64,000 bases of DNA from Phosphoribacter sp037045055. Lineage in GTDB: Bacteria; Actinomycetota; Actinomycetes; Actinomycetales; Dermatophilaceae. The stretch is from positions 744,001 to 808,000 of the forward strand of contig JBAOHJ010000003.1 in assembly GCA_037045055.1 (NCBI GenBank), written 5' to 3'. Of the stretch, positions 18,108 to 26,705 are shown piece after piece (the stretch's first letter is position 1; every line of letters begins with the position of its first letter). The notes under the pieces were generated by a model. The model was not told the DNA's origin. It searched no databases and saw only the letters and a list, made by a program, of their open reading frames with translations. A program made the position numbers and the translations under genes.

Positions 18108-18680
18108 TCAGTCGGCGAGCGCGGCGACCGCGTCGGCCAGCCGCCCGGCGACCTGCTCGACCGTGCCCAGGCCGTCGACCTGGACGAGGATGCCGTGCTC
18201 GGCGTACACGGCGGTGAGCGGCTCGGTCTCGGCGCGGTAGACCTGCATCCGGGTGCGGATGACCTGCTCGGTGTCGTCGGCCCGGCCCTGCTCCCGCGCG
18301 CGCTGCAGCAGCCGAGCGACCAGCTCGTCCTCGTCGGCGGTCAGCTCGAGGACCGCGTCGAGTCGGTGGCCGCCCTGCGCGAGCAGGCCGTCGAGGTAGT
18401 CGACCTGTCCCACCGTCCGGGGGTAGCCGTCCAGGAGGAACCCGCCGGCGGCGTCGGGCTCGGCCAGCCGGTCGCGGACGATCGCGTTGGTGATCTCGTC
18501 GGGCACGTACCCGCCCGAGGCGGTGATCTGCTGCACCTGCCGCCCCAGCGGGGTCCCTGTGGTGATGTTCGCCCGGAAGATGTCGCCGGTGGAGATCGCC
18601 GGGATGCCTACCCGGTCGGCGATCGCCGTGGCCTGGGTGCCCTTCCCGGCGCCCGGTGGGCCCATGAGGATCAGTCTCAC
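18108..18680 (-). CDS. adk: Adenylate kinase
   Basis: 190 residues, GTG start overlapping the secY stop by 4 bp. P-loop GPPGAGKGTQA at residues 7-17, AMP-binding STGDIFRANI and DGYPRTVGQ, and the short actinobacterial form without the zinc LID. It converts ATP plus AMP to two ADP. Translational coupling to secY is the usual arrangement. Confidence 0.97.
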   Translation of the reverse strand: MRLILMGPPGAGKGTQATAIADRVGIPAISTGDIFRANITTGTPLGRQVQQITASGGYVPDEITNAIVRDRLAEPDAAGGFLLDGYPRTVGQVDYLDGLLAQGGHRLDAVLELTADEDELVARLLQRAREQGRADDTEQVIRTRMQVYRAETEPLTAVYAEHGILVQVDGLGTVEQVAGRLADAVAALAD

Positions 18681-19993
18681 TTGAGGAACCCTTCGTAGTT
18701 CCGCTGCTGCAACTGGGCCTGGATCTGTTTCACCGTCTCCAGCCCGACGCCGACGATGATGAGGATAGAGGTACCCCCGAAGGGGAAGTTCTGGTTGGCG
18801 TTGAACAACACCAGGGCGATGAGCGGAATGAGCGAGATCGCCGCGAGGTAGATGGCTCCGGGCACGGTGATGCGGTGCAGGACGTAGGCGAGGTACTCCG
18901 CGGTGGGCCGGCCGGCGCGGATGCCGGGGATGAACCCGCCGTAGCGCTTCATGTTGTCGGCGACCTCGTCGGGGTTGAACGTGATCGAGACGTAGAAGAA
19001 CGTGAAGAAGAGGATGAGCCCGACGTAGAGGGCCATGTAGACCGGGTGGTCGCCGCGCACGAGGTTGGCGGTGATCCACTGCGCCCACTCCGGCGGGACC
19101 GTGCCGTCCTGCGGGCTGGCGAACTGGGCGACCAGCGCCGGCAGGGCCAGCAGGGAGCTGGCGAAGATCACCGGGATGACGCCGGCCATGTTGACCTTGA
19201 GCGGGATGTACGTCGAGGACCCTCCGTACATCTTGCGGCCGACCTGGCGCTTGGCGTACTGCACCGGGATGCGCCGCTGGGACTGCTCGACGAAGATCAC
19301 CAAGGCCATGACGAGGAAGCCGACGAGGATCACCCCGATGAACACGTCCCAGCGGCCCTCCTGCTGCTGGATCGCCCACAGCGACCCGGGGAAGCCCGCG
19401 GCGATCGAGGTGAAGATGAGCAGGGACATGCCGTTGCCGATGCCCCGGTCGGTGATGAGCTCGGCCAGCCACATGATCAGCCCGGTCCCCGCCGTGAGGG
19501 TGAGCACCATGATGAGGATGGTGCCCATCGACTGGTCGACGAGGATCTCGGTGCACGCCGGTCCGAAGAGCTGACTCGGGTTGCGGGCGAAGGTGATGAG
19601 GGTCGAGGACTGCAGCACCGCCAGCCCGATGGTGAGGTATCGGGTGTACTGCGTCATCTGGGTCTGCCCGGCCTGGCCCTCCTTCTTCAACGCCTCGAAG
19701 CGGGGGATGACCACGGTGAGCAGCTGGATGATGATGCTCGCGGTGATGTAGGGCATGATCCCGAGCGCGAAGATGGACAGCTGCAGCAGCGCCCCGCCGC
19801 TGAAGAGGTTCGCCAGGCCGAGGAACCCGGAGGCCGGGTCGGCGCTGCGCACGCACTCGGTGACCTTGGTGTAGCTGACCCCCGGGGTCGGCACGGCCGA
19901 GCCGAGCCGGAACACCGTCACGACGAAGAGCGTGAACAGCAGCTTGAAGCGCAGGTCCGGCGTGCGGAATGCACGAGCGATGGCGGTGAGCAC
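18677..19993 (-). CDS. secY: Preprotein translocase channel subunit SecY
   Basis: 438 residues, ten hydrophobic segments. The GTG at VLTAIARAFRTPDLRFKLLF is chosen because AGGAGG precedes it at good spacing; an upstream ATG would add a 20-residue soluble leader. GIMPYITASIIIQLL (TM2 lateral gate) and the cytoplasmic loops with RRIPVQYAKRQVGRKMYGG are characteristic. It forms the SecYEG channel for protein export. Confidence 0.97.
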   Translation of the reverse strand: MLTAIARAFRTPDLRFKLLFTLFVVTVFRLGSAVPTPGVSYTKVTECVRSADPASGFLGLANLFSGGALLQLSIFALGIMPYITASIIIQLLTVVIPRFEALKKEGQAGQTQMTQYTRYLTIGLAVLQSSTLITFARNPSQLFGPACTEILVDQSMGTILIMVLTLTAGTGLIMWLAELITDRGIGNGMSLLIFTSIAAGFPGSLWAIQQQEGRWDVFIGVILVGFLVMALVIFVEQSQRRIPVQYAKRQVGRKMYGGSSTYIPLKVNMAGVIPVIFASSLLALPALVAQFASPQDGTVPPEWAQWITANLVRGDHPVYMALYVGLILFFTFFYVSITFNPDEVADNMKRYGGFIPGIRAGRPTAEYLAYVLHRITVPGAIYLAAISLIPLIALVLFNANQNFPFGGTSILIIVGVGLETVKQIQAQLQQRNYEGFLK

Positions 19994-20122
19994 TGGTCCT
20001 CCTGGGTCTCGCACGCGGCGAGTGGGTCGAGCGACCGATTCGGACGATAACACCCCGCGGCCGGCCCCCCCGACCCCGCCGGGGCGTTGCGCCGGGTCGA
20101 CCTCAGCCGCCCCGCGCCACGC

Positions 20123-20602
20123 TCACAGCGGCGTGGCGCTCCCGCCGGCGGCCTCGATCTTCGCCTTGGCGGCGCCGGAGAACCGGTGCACGGTGACGTC
20201 GACCTTGACCGCGATCTCGCCGGTGCCCAGCACCTTGACCGGCATACCGTCGCGCACCGCGCCGGCGGCCACGAGGTCGGCCACGGTGACCTGCCCGCCC
20301 TCGGGGTAGAGCGCGGCGAGTCGATCGAGGTTGACGATCTGGTAGACGGTGCGGAACGGGTTCTTGAAGCCCCGCAGTTTGGGCATCCGCATGTGGATGG
20401 GCATCTGCCCACCCTCGAAACCGGCCCGCACTTGGTAGCGCGCCTTGGTGCCCTTGGTGCCCCGGCCGGCGGTCTTGCCCTTGGAGCCCTGTCCGCGGCC
20501 CACGCGGGTGCGCGGGGTCTTGGCCCCGGGCGCGGGGCGCAGATGGTGGACCTTCAGCGTCGATCCGCCCCCGCTGGCCCGGTCGCTGGTGTGCTCGGCC
20601 AT
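20123..20602 (-). CDS. rplO: 50S ribosomal protein L15 (uL15)
   Basis: 159 residues. LKVHHLRPAPGAKTPRTRVG, GRGTKGTKAR and GFEGGQMPIHMRMPKLRGF are the L15 signature. The GTATGCC word (20241) is read as the GMPV motif. It sits between rpmD and secY; the 129-bp gap to secY has no other feature I can name. Confidence 0.98.
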   Translation of the reverse strand: MAEHTSDRASGGGSTLKVHHLRPAPGAKTPRTRVGRGQGSKGKTAGRGTKGTKARYQVRAGFEGGQMPIHMRMPKLRGFKNPFRTVYQIVNLDRLAALYPEGGQVTVADLVAAGAVRDGMPVKVLGTGEIAVKVDVTVHRFSGAAKAKIEAAGGSATPL

Positions 20603-20604
20603 GC

Positions 20605-20787
20605 TCAGTCAACCTCCTCGACGGTGACCAGGTGGCGCACCGCCTGGACCATGCCCCGGATCTCGGGGCGGTCCGCCTTGACGACGACGTCGCCGATCCG
20701 CTTGAGACCGAGCGAACGCAGGGTCAGCCGGTGCTGCCGCTTGGCTCCGACGACCCCTTTGGTCTGGGTCACCCGCAGCTGGGCCAT
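20605..20787 (-). CDS. rpmD: 50S ribosomal protein L30 (uL30)
   Basis: 60 residues: MAQLRVTQTKGVVGAKRQHR with LRSLGLKRIGD, the short bacterial form. The ATG shares one base with the rpsE stop (TGATG), so reinitiation is likely. rplO follows after 2 bp. Confidence 0.97.
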   Translation of the reverse strand: MAQLRVTQTKGVVGAKRQHRLTLRSLGLKRIGDVVVKADRPEIRGMVQAVRHLVTVEEVD

Positions 20788-21437
20788 CACGCACCGGCCC
20801 CGACGGGCTTGGCGGCGGCGGCCCGCAGCATCGCCGACGGCGCGACGTCCTCGAGGGCCAGGCCGCGCCGGGCGGCTACCGACTCGGGCTTCTCCAGGGA
20901 GCGCAGCGCCTGGACGGTCGCGTGGACGATGTTGATGGCGTTGTCCGAGCCGAGCGACTTGGACAGCACGTCGTGGATGCCGGCGCACTCCAGCACCGCG
21001 CGGACCGGGCCTCCGGCGATGACGCCGGTGCCGGGCGACGCCGGGCGCAGCAGGACGACACCGGCGGCCGCCTCGCCTTGCACCGGGTGCGGGATGGTGC
21101 CCTGGATGCGCGGGACCTTGAAGAAGGCCTTCTTGGCCTCCTCGACACCCTTGGCGATCGCCGAGGGCACCTCCTTGGCCTTGCCGTAGCCGACGCCCAC
21201 GGTGCCGTCGCCGTCGCCGACGACGACCAGGGCGGTGAAGCTGAACCGTCTTCCGCCCTTGACCACCTTGGCGACGCGGTTGATCGTCACCACCCGCTCG
21301 ACGTACTGGCTCCGGTCGGCGTCGCGGGCGTCGCGGCGGTCGCGGCCGTCGCGCCCGCCCCGGCGTTCGCCCCGCCGCTCCGGGCCGCCCTCGGGGCCGG
21401 CACCGACCCCGGTGCCTCGACGCTGTGGTCCGGGCAT
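20787..21437 (-). CDS. rpsE: 30S ribosomal protein S5 (uS5)
   Basis: 216 residues. The first ~42 residues are an Arg/Gly/Asp-rich disordered extension (ERRGERRGGRDGRDRRDARD), common in actinobacteria. The body starts YVERVVTINRVAKVVKGGRR, with GYGKAKEVPSAIAKGVEEAK and SLGSDNAINIV. It stabilises 16S h4/h28 and decoding accuracy. Confidence 0.98.
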   Translation of the reverse strand: MPGPQRRGTGVGAGPEGGPERRGERRGGRDGRDRRDARDADRSQYVERVVTINRVAKVVKGGRRFSFTALVVVGDGDGTVGVGYGKAKEVPSAIAKGVEEAKKAFFKVPRIQGTIPHPVQGEAAAGVVLLRPASPGTGVIAGGPVRAVLECAGIHDVLSKSLGSDNAINIVHATVQALRSLEKPESVAARRGLALEDVAPSAMLRAAAAKPVGAGA

Positions 21438-21471
21438 CAGCTGATCCTCATCTCGATCTGGGCAGGGACGT

Positions 21472-21846
21472 TCACAGGGACAGACCCCCTTCGCGGGCTC
21501 CGTCGGCGATCGCCGCGACCCGGCCGTGGTACTTGTTGCCGCCGCGGTCGAAGACGACCGCGTCGATGCCGGCGGCCTTGGCGCGCTGCGCGACCAGCGC
21601 GCCGACTCGCTTGGCCTTGGCGGTCTTGTCGCCGGCGAAGGCCCGCAGGTCCGGCTCCATCGTCGAGACGCAGACGACGGTGCGACCGACCGTGTCGTCG
21701 ACGACCTGGACGAAGACGTGCCGCGAGGAGCGGGAGACCACCAGGCGTGGACGCGCCGGCGTGCCGGAGACCCGCTTGCGGCCGCGCGCCTGGCGGCGGG
21801 TCCGGGCGGCGCTCTTGCTCGCGCCGCGCTTGACGATCATTGCCAT
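21472..21846 (-). CDS. rplR: 50S ribosomal protein L18 (uL18)
   Basis: 124 residues. RPRLVVSRSSRHVFVQVVDD and VFDRGGNKYHGRVAAIADGA are the L18 hallmarks. It carries 5S rRNA together with L5 and L25. The N-terminal ~25 residues are basic. It is followed by rpsE after 34 bp. Confidence 0.98.
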   Translation of the reverse strand: MAMIVKRGASKSAARTRRQARGRKRVSGTPARPRLVVSRSSRHVFVQVVDDTVGRTVVCVSTMEPDLRAFAGDKTAKAKRVGALVAQRAKAAGIDAVVFDRGGNKYHGRVAAIADGAREGGLSL

Positions 21847-21848
21847 GC

Positions 21849-22388
21849 TTACTTCCCGGCCTTTCCGACCTTACGACGGATGGTCTCGCCCGCGTACCGC
21901 ACGCCCTTGCCCTTGTACGGGTCGGGCTTGCGCAGCTTGCGGATGTTGGCGGCCACCTCGCCGACCTGCTGCTTGTCGATGCCCTGCACGGAGAAGCGCG
22001 TCGGGGCCTCGACGACGAAGGCGATGCCCTGCGGCGGGTCCACCGTGATGGGGTGGCTGTAGCCCAGCGCGAGCTCGAGGCTCGACCCCTTGGCGACCAC
22101 GCGGTAGCCGGTGCCGACGATCTCGAGCTTCTTCTCGTAGCCCTCGGTGACCCCGAGGACCATGTTGTTGATCAGGGTGCGGGTCAGCCCGTGCAGCGAG
22201 CGCGAGGTGCGCTCGTCGTCGGGCCGGGTCACCTCGATGGCCCCGCTCTCGCCCCGGGCCACGGCGATCGGCTCGGCCACGGTGAGGGCGAGCGTGCCCC
22301 TGGGCCCGGTGACCGAGACGGCCTGACCGTCGATGGTGACGTCGACGCCCGAGGGGACGGTCACCGGCATACGTCCGATTCGCGACAT
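21849..22388 (-). CDS. rplF: 50S ribosomal protein L6 (uL6)
   Basis: 179 residues with the two L6 repeats and the C-terminal PDPYKGKGVRYAGETIRRK motif. The N terminus MSRIGRMPVTVPSGVDVTI contains a GTATGCC word (22366) read as RMP. It binds 23S near the sarcin-ricin loop. rplR starts 2 bp downstream. Confidence 0.98.
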   Translation of the reverse strand: MSRIGRMPVTVPSGVDVTIDGQAVSVTGPRGTLALTVAEPIAVARGESGAIEVTRPDDERTSRSLHGLTRTLINNMVLGVTEGYEKKLEIVGTGYRVVAKGSSLELALGYSHPITVDPPQGIAFVVEAPTRFSVQGIDKQQVGEVAANIRKLRKPDPYKGKGVRYAGETIRRKVGKAGK

Positions 22389-22400
22389 GTCCTGACCGCC

Positions 22401-22799
22401 TTACCAGACGTAGGCGAGGACTTCCCCGCCGACGCCCTTCTCGTGCGCCTGCTTGTCGGTGAGCAGGCCGGTGGACGTGGAGATGATCGCCACGCCGAGC
22501 CCGCCGAGCACCCGTGGCAGGTTGGTGGACTTGGCGTAGACGCGCAGCCCGGGCTTGCTCACCCGTCGCACCCCGGCGATGGAACGCTCGCGGTTGGGGC
22601 CGTACTTCAGCGTGACGGTCAGCGTCCTGCCGACCTCGGCGTCCGCGACGCTCCAGCCGGCGATGTATCCCTCCCGCGCGAGAATCTCGGCGATGCTCGA
22701 CTTGAGCTTCGAGAACGGCATGGACACGCTCTCGTGGTGCGCCGAGTTGGCGTTGCGGACACGGGTGAGCATGTCCGCGATGGGGTCGGTCATGGTCAT
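22401..22799 (-). CDS. rpsH: 30S ribosomal protein S8 (uS8)
   Basis: 132 residues. MTDPIADMLTRVRNANSA at the N terminus and ISTSTGLLTDKQAHEKGVGG at the C terminus are classic. Two start codons 6 bp apart (MTMTDP) are equally possible. S8 nucleates the 16S central domain and in many bacteria regulates the spc operon. The 91-bp gap upstream holds a GTATGCCG word at 22844. Confidence 0.98.
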   Translation of the reverse strand: MTMTDPIADMLTRVRNANSAHHESVSMPFSKLKSSIAEILAREGYIAGWSVADAEVGRTLTVTLKYGPNRERSIAGVRRVSKPGLRVYAKSTNLPRVLGGLGVAIISTSTGLLTDKQAHEKGVGGEVLAYVW

Positions 22800-22890
22800 C
22801 GGGCTCTGCGCCCTTTCTCACCGTGGTTTCGGGTGTGCGACTGGTATGCCGCGTGCCGACCTGCGGTGTCGTCGTGAGTGCGGGTCAGGG

Positions 22891-23076
22891 TTACCAGGAG
22901 CTCTTGGTGACACCGGGCAGCTCGCCGCGGTGGGCCATCTCGCGCAGGCAGATCCGGCACAGGCCGAACTTGCGGTAGACCGAGTGCGGCCGGCCGCAGC
23001 GCTGACACCGGGTGTAGGCCCGGACCTTGAACTTCGGCTTGGCGTTGGCCTTGTTGACGAGCGCGGTCTTGGCCAT
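22891..23076 (-). CDS. rpsN: 30S ribosomal protein S14, zinc-binding type Z (uS14)
   Basis: 61 residues: MAKTALVNKANAKPKFKVRA, then CQRCGRPHSVYRKFGLCRIC, giving two CxxC zinc pairs, and the C-terminal GVTKSSW. This is the short zinc-ribbon paralogue that is normally the housekeeping form in Gram-positives. rplE ends 1 bp upstream. Confidence 0.97.
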   Translation of the reverse strand: MAKTALVNKANAKPKFKVRAYTRCQRCGRPHSVYRKFGLCRICLREMAHRGELPGVTKSSW

Positions 23077-23077
23077 G

Positions 23078-23662
23078 TCAGTTCTCCTTGAACGGGAAGC
23101 CCAGCGCCTTGAGCAGCGCGCGGCCCTCGTCGTCGTGGGCCGCCGTGGTGACGACCGTGATGTCCATGCCACGGACCCGGTCGATGCGGTCCTGGTCGAT
23201 CTCGTGGAACATCGACTGCTCGGTCAGCCCGAAGGTGTAGTTGCCCCGGCCGTCGAACTGCCGGGGCGACAGGCCCCGGAAGTCGCGGATCCGCGGCAGC
23301 GCGACCGAGACGAGCCGGTCGAGGAACTCCCACATCCGGTCACCGCGCAGGGTGGCGTGCGCGCCGATCGGCATGCCCTCGCGCAGCTTGAACTGCGCGA
23401 TGGACCGGCGGGCCTTGGTGACGACGGGCTTCTGGCCGGTGATCGCGGTGAGGTCCCGGACGGCGCCCTCGATGAGCTTGCTGTCCTTGGCCGCGTCGCC
23501 GACGCCCATGTTGACGACGACCTTGACGACCCCCGGCACGCGCATGACGTTGTCGTAGCCGAACTGCGCGTGCAGGGCGGCCTTGATCTCGTCGTGGTAG
23601 CGGGCCTTGAGCCGGGGGCGCTGCGCCGGCTCGTGGACCGTCGTCGTAGTGGTCTCAGACAT
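23078..23662 (-). CDS. rplE: 50S ribosomal protein L5 (uL5)
   Basis: 194 residues from ATG (MSETTTTTV), or 197 from an in-frame GTG at 23671 that overlaps the rplX stop; both have a weak AGG-type ribosome site, and the ATG is chosen by analogy with homologues. VPGVVKVVVNMGVGDAAKDS, GQKPVVTKARRSIAQFK and the C-terminal GMDITVVTTA identify it. It brings 5S rRNA to the central protuberance. Confidence 0.97.
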   Translation of the reverse strand: MSETTTTTVHEPAQRPRLKARYHDEIKAALHAQFGYDNVMRVPGVVKVVVNMGVGDAAKDSKLIEGAVRDLTAITGQKPVVTKARRSIAQFKLREGMPIGAHATLRGDRMWEFLDRLVSVALPRIRDFRGLSPRQFDGRGNYTFGLTEQSMFHEIDQDRIDRVRGMDITVVTTAAHDDEGRALLKALGFPFKEN

Positions 23663-23667
23663 CTGCC

Positions 23668-24033
23668 TCACAGGTCCTTACCGGATCGCACGGCCACCCG
23701 GATGCGGCTGGCCTTGGTCCGTCCGTCGCGCTGCGCCGACTCCACGCGCACCCGCACGCGGGTCGGCACCTTGGCGTCGGGGTCGACGACGGCGACGTTG
23801 CTGATGTGGATGGCCGCCTCGGTGTGCACCAGGCCCCCGGTGCGGGTGCCCCTCGTGGTCGCGCCGGCCTTGACGTGCTTGGTCACCCGGTTGACGCCCT
23901 CGACGAGCACCCGCTGGGTGTCGGGGTAGACGGCGATGACCTTGCCCTGCTTGCCCCGGTCGCCGCCGTTGCGCTGCGAGCGGCCGGAGATCACCTGGAC
24001 GAGGTCGCCCTTCTTGATCCGCAGCTTGGCCAT
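23668..24033 (-). CDS. rplX: 50S ribosomal protein L24 (uL24)
   Basis: 121 residues. The KOW motif KKGDLVQVISGRSQRNGGDR opens the protein, then GKVIAVYPDTQRVLVEGVN and HISNVAVVDP. It initiates 50S assembly at the 5' end of 23S. The extended basic C terminus is slightly longer than in Proteobacteria. It follows rplN by 1 bp. Confidence 0.98.
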   Translation of the reverse strand: MAKLRIKKGDLVQVISGRSQRNGGDRGKQGKVIAVYPDTQRVLVEGVNRVTKHVKAGATTRGTRTGGLVHTEAAIHISNVAVVDPDAKVPTRVRVRVESAQRDGRTKASRIRVAVRSGKDL

Positions 24034-24034
24034 G

Positions 24035-24403
24035 TCAGAGCACCTCCGGGGCGAGCGAGATGATCTTCATGAACTTCTTGTCGCGAAGCTCGCGGCCCAC
24101 CGGGCCGAAGATCCGGGTCCCCCGCGGGTCGCCGTCGTTCTTGAGGATCACCGCCGCGTTCTCGTCGAACTTGATGTACGAGCCGTCCGGGCGGCGGCGC
24201 TCCTTGACGGTGCGCACGACGACGGCCTTGACGACGTCGCCCTTCTTGACGTTGCCGCCGGGGATGGCGTCCTTGACGGCCGCGACGATCGTGTCGCCGA
24301 TGCCGGCATACCGTCGTCCCGAGCCACCGAGGACCCGGATGCACAACAGCTCCTTGGCCCCGGTGTTGTCGGCCACCCGCAGCCGCGACTCCTGCTGGAT
24401 CAC
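24035..24403 (-). CDS. rplN: 50S ribosomal protein L14 (uL14)
   Basis: 122 residues, the invariant length of L14, starting GTG ATC CAG CAG. ESRLRVADNTGAKELLCIRV, the GNVKKGDVVKAVVVRT strand and VGRELRDKKFMKIISLAPEV are diagnostic. The GTG overlaps the rpsQ stop by 4 bp. A GGCATAC word at 24305 encodes RRYAG. Confidence 0.98.
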   Translation of the reverse strand: MIQQESRLRVADNTGAKELLCIRVLGGSGRRYAGIGDTIVAAVKDAIPGGNVKKGDVVKAVVVRTVKERRRPDGSYIKFDENAAVILKNDGDPRGTRIFGPVGRELRDKKFMKIISLAPEVL

Positions 24404-24744
24404 TTCGCCTTCTCCAGGATCTCCACGACCCGCCACCGCTTCGTCGCCGACAGCGGACGGGTCTCCATGATGAGGACGCGGTCGCCCACGCCGGCCGAGT
24501 TGGCCTCGTCGTGGGCCTTGACCTTGCTGCTGCGCCGCAGCACCTTGCCGTAGAGGGGGTGCTTGACGCGGTCCTCGACCTCCACGACGACGGTCTTGTC
24601 CATCTTGTCGCTGACGACGTAGCCCTGCCGGGTCTTGCGGTAGCGCCGCGGCGCCGCGTCCGTCGCCGCGGCGGGGCCGACCGTGGCGGCGTCCGCGACG
24701 TCGCCCTCGTGCAACGCGGTGTCCCTGGTGTCGTTGTCGCTCAT
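24400..24744 (-). CDS. rpsQ: 30S ribosomal protein S17 (uS17)
   Basis: 114 residues. The first ~33 residues are an acidic/Ala-rich extension not found in short S17; the OB fold follows (RKTRQGYVVSDKMDKTVVVE, HPLYGKVLRRSSKVKAHDE, RPLSATKRWRVVEI). It starts 4 bp inside the rpmC stop, so coupled. Confidence 0.97.
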   Translation of the reverse strand: MSDNDTRDTALHEGDVADAATVGPAAATDAAPRRYRKTRQGYVVSDKMDKTVVVEVEDRVKHPLYGKVLRRSSKVKAHDEANSAGVGDRVLIMETRPLSATKRWRVVEILEKAK

Positions 24745-25058
24745 GCCTTCGCCTTCTCCTGCTTGGCGGCCTTGCGCGCGGCCCGGGCCGCCCGGCGGCC
24801 GGCCTTGGCCTCGGTGGTCGTCTCGGCCTTCTCCGGCGGTGCGGAGATGCCCAGCTCGCGCTCACGCATCTCGGTGTAGATCCGGGCGATGTCACGCTTG
24901 ACCGCGCGCAACCGACCGTGGTTGTCCAGCTGACCGGTGGCCGACTGGAAGCGCAGGTTGAACAGCTCCTCCTTGGCCTTGCGCAGCTCCTCGGTCAGCC
25001 GGTCGTCGTCGAACCCGCGCAGCTGCTCGGACGCGAGGTCCTTGGTGCCCACCGCCAT
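24741..25058 (-). CDS. rpmC: 50S ribosomal protein L29 (uL29)
   Basis: 105 residues, longer than usual (~65-80). The L29 helical hairpin (LTEELRKAKEELFNLRFQSA, ... LRAVKRDIARIYTEM) is complete, followed by a ~35-residue Ala/Lys-rich tail seen in actinobacterial L29. It sits beside the exit tunnel. The ATG touches the rplP stop. Confidence 0.96.
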   Translation of the reverse strand: MAVGTKDLASEQLRGFDDDRLTEELRKAKEELFNLRFQSATGQLDNHGRLRAVKRDIARIYTEMRERELGISAPPEKAETTTEAKAGRRAARAARKAAKQEKAKA

Positions 25059-25477
25059 CAGTTGTCACCGCCTTCGCGCCGCACGAATCGGCACTTCATC
25101 GGGAGCTTGTGCATCGCCAGGCGCATCGCCTCGCGGGCCACCGGCTCGGACACGCCGGACAGCTCGAAGAGCACCCGGCCGGGCTTGATGTTCGCGATCC
25201 ACCACTCCGGGGAGCCCTTGCCCGATCCCATCCGGGTCTCGGCGGGCTTCTTGGTCAGCGGCCGGTCGGGGTAGACGTTGATCCACACCTTGCCGCCACG
25301 CTTGATGTAGCGGGTCATCGCGATACGCGCGGCCTCGATCTGGCGGTTGGTGAGGTAGGCCGGCTCCAAGGCCTGGATGCCGTAGTCGCCGAAGGCGATG
25401 GCCGTGCCGCCCTTGGCAGCGCCCGAGCGACCCGGGTGGTGCTGCTTGCGGTGCTTGACGCGTCGAGGGATCAACAT
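25058..25477 (-). CDS. rplP: 50S ribosomal protein L16 (uL16)
   Basis: 139 residues. MLIPRRVKHRKQHHPGRSGA, FGDYGIQALEPAYLTNRQIE, IFPDRPLTKKP-like NVYPDRPLTKKPAETRMGSG and GSPEWWIANIKPGR are classic. It contacts the A-site tRNA elbow. It is 2 bp from rpsC and adjoins rpmC. Confidence 0.98.
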   Translation of the reverse strand: MLIPRRVKHRKQHHPGRSGAAKGGTAIAFGDYGIQALEPAYLTNRQIEAARIAMTRYIKRGGKVWINVYPDRPLTKKPAETRMGSGKGSPEWWIANIKPGRVLFELSGVSEPVAREAMRLAMHKLPMKCRFVRREGGDN

Positions 25478-25479
25478 GC

Positions 25480-26304
25480 TCAGACCTGCTCGTTCTCGGT
25501 CGTCGTCGGGGCCGGCGCGGCGGTGTCGAGGGCGAGCGCGCCGCCCTCGTCGGCCCGCGGCATACCGTCGCGCTCGCGCCGGGCCCGGGCCGGGCGGTCG
25601 GCCCCGTCGCGTCGCGGACCGCGCGGCGGGCGCGGAGCGGCGGCCTGCTGTTGGGCCAGCTCGCGGGCGGTCAGGTCGCCCTTGTAGATCCACACCTTGA
25701 CGCCGATGCGCCCAAACGTGGTGCGCGCCTCGTAGAAGCCGAAGTCGATGTTGGCCCGCAGGGTGTGCAACGGCACCCGGCCCTCGCGGTAGAACTCCGA
25801 GCGGCTCATCTCGGCCCCGGCCAGGCGTCCGGAGCACTGCACCCGGATGCCCTTGGCGCCGGCCCGCAGCGCCGACTGCATGCCCTTGCGCATCGCCCGG
25901 CGGAAGGACACCCGCGCGGAGAGCTGCTCGGCGATGCCCTGCGCGACCAGCTGGGCGTCGATCTCCGGGTTCTTGACCTCGAGGATGTTCAGCTGCACCT
26001 GCTTGCCGGTGAGCTTCTCCAGCTCCCCGCGGATCCGGTCGGCCTCGGCGCCGCGGCGGCCGATGACGATGCCCGGGCGTGCGGTGTGGATGTCGACGCG
26101 GACCCGGTCGCGGGTGCGCTCGATCTCGACCCGGGAGATGCCGGCGCGCTCCATGCCCTTGGCCATGAGCTTGCGGATGTCGACGTCTTCCTTGACGTAG
26201 TCCCGGTAGCGCTGGCCCTCCTTGGTGGAGTCGGCGAACCACCGGCTCTTGTGCTCGGTGGTGATGCCGAGCCGGAAGCCGTGCGGGTTGACCTTCTGAC
26301 CCAT
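25480..26304 (-). CDS. rpsC: 30S ribosomal protein S3 (uS3)
   Basis: 274 residues. MGQKVNPHGFRLGITTEHKS at the start, a KH domain (RPGIVIGRRGAEADRIRGEL), and the C-terminal ARTTFGRIGVKVWIYKGDL. A ~60-residue charged tail follows, typical of actinobacteria. It forms the mRNA entry tunnel helicase with S4 and S5. A GGCATAC word at 25559 in the tail is read as GMPR. Confidence 0.98.
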   Translation of the reverse strand: MGQKVNPHGFRLGITTEHKSRWFADSTKEGQRYRDYVKEDVDIRKLMAKGMERAGISRVEIERTRDRVRVDIHTARPGIVIGRRGAEADRIRGELEKLTGKQVQLNILEVKNPEIDAQLVAQGIAEQLSARVSFRRAMRKGMQSALRAGAKGIRVQCSGRLAGAEMSRSEFYREGRVPLHTLRANIDFGFYEARTTFGRIGVKVWIYKGDLTARELAQQQAAAPRPPRGPRRDGADRPARARRERDGMPRADEGGALALDTAAPAPTTTENEQV

Positions 26305-26705
26305 CAGCGGGCTCCCTTCCGAGCCGAGATCACCGGCTGGGTGACCTCGACGGTGATGTGGCTGGTGCGCTTGTTGATCCGGGCGGCCCGGCCCTGGGCC
26401 CGCGGCCGGAACCGCTTCATCGTCGGGCCTTCGTCCACGTATGCCGCGGACACCACCAGCGCGCGCTCGTCGAAGGCCTCGGCGAGGGCGTCGGCCTTCA
26501 CCCGGGCGTTGGCCATCGCGCTCTGCAGCACCTTGCGGACCGGGTCGGAGGCGGCCTGGGGGGCGAACTGCAGCACCGAGACGGCGTCGGTGGCGCTCTT
26601 CCCCCGGATGAGGTCGACGACGCGGCGGGCCTTCATCGGGGTGACCCGCACGTGCCGGGCCACCGCCCTGGCCATGACCGCGGGGTCGGTGTCGGTGGTG
26701 GCCAT
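26304..26705 (-). CDS. rplV: 50S ribosomal protein L22 (uL22)
   Basis: 133 residues. ARHVRVTPMKARRVVDLIRG, the AMANARVKADAL segment and the beta-hairpin KRFRPRAQGRAARINKRTSH, which lines the exit tunnel near the macrolide site, are visible. Its stop and start overlap its neighbours by one base each. Confidence 0.98.
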   Translation of the reverse strand: MATTDTDPAVMARAVARHVRVTPMKARRVVDLIRGKSATDAVSVLQFAPQAASDPVRKVLQSAMANARVKADALAEAFDERALVVSAAYVDEGPTMKRFRPRAQGRAARINKRTSHITVEVTQPVISARKGAR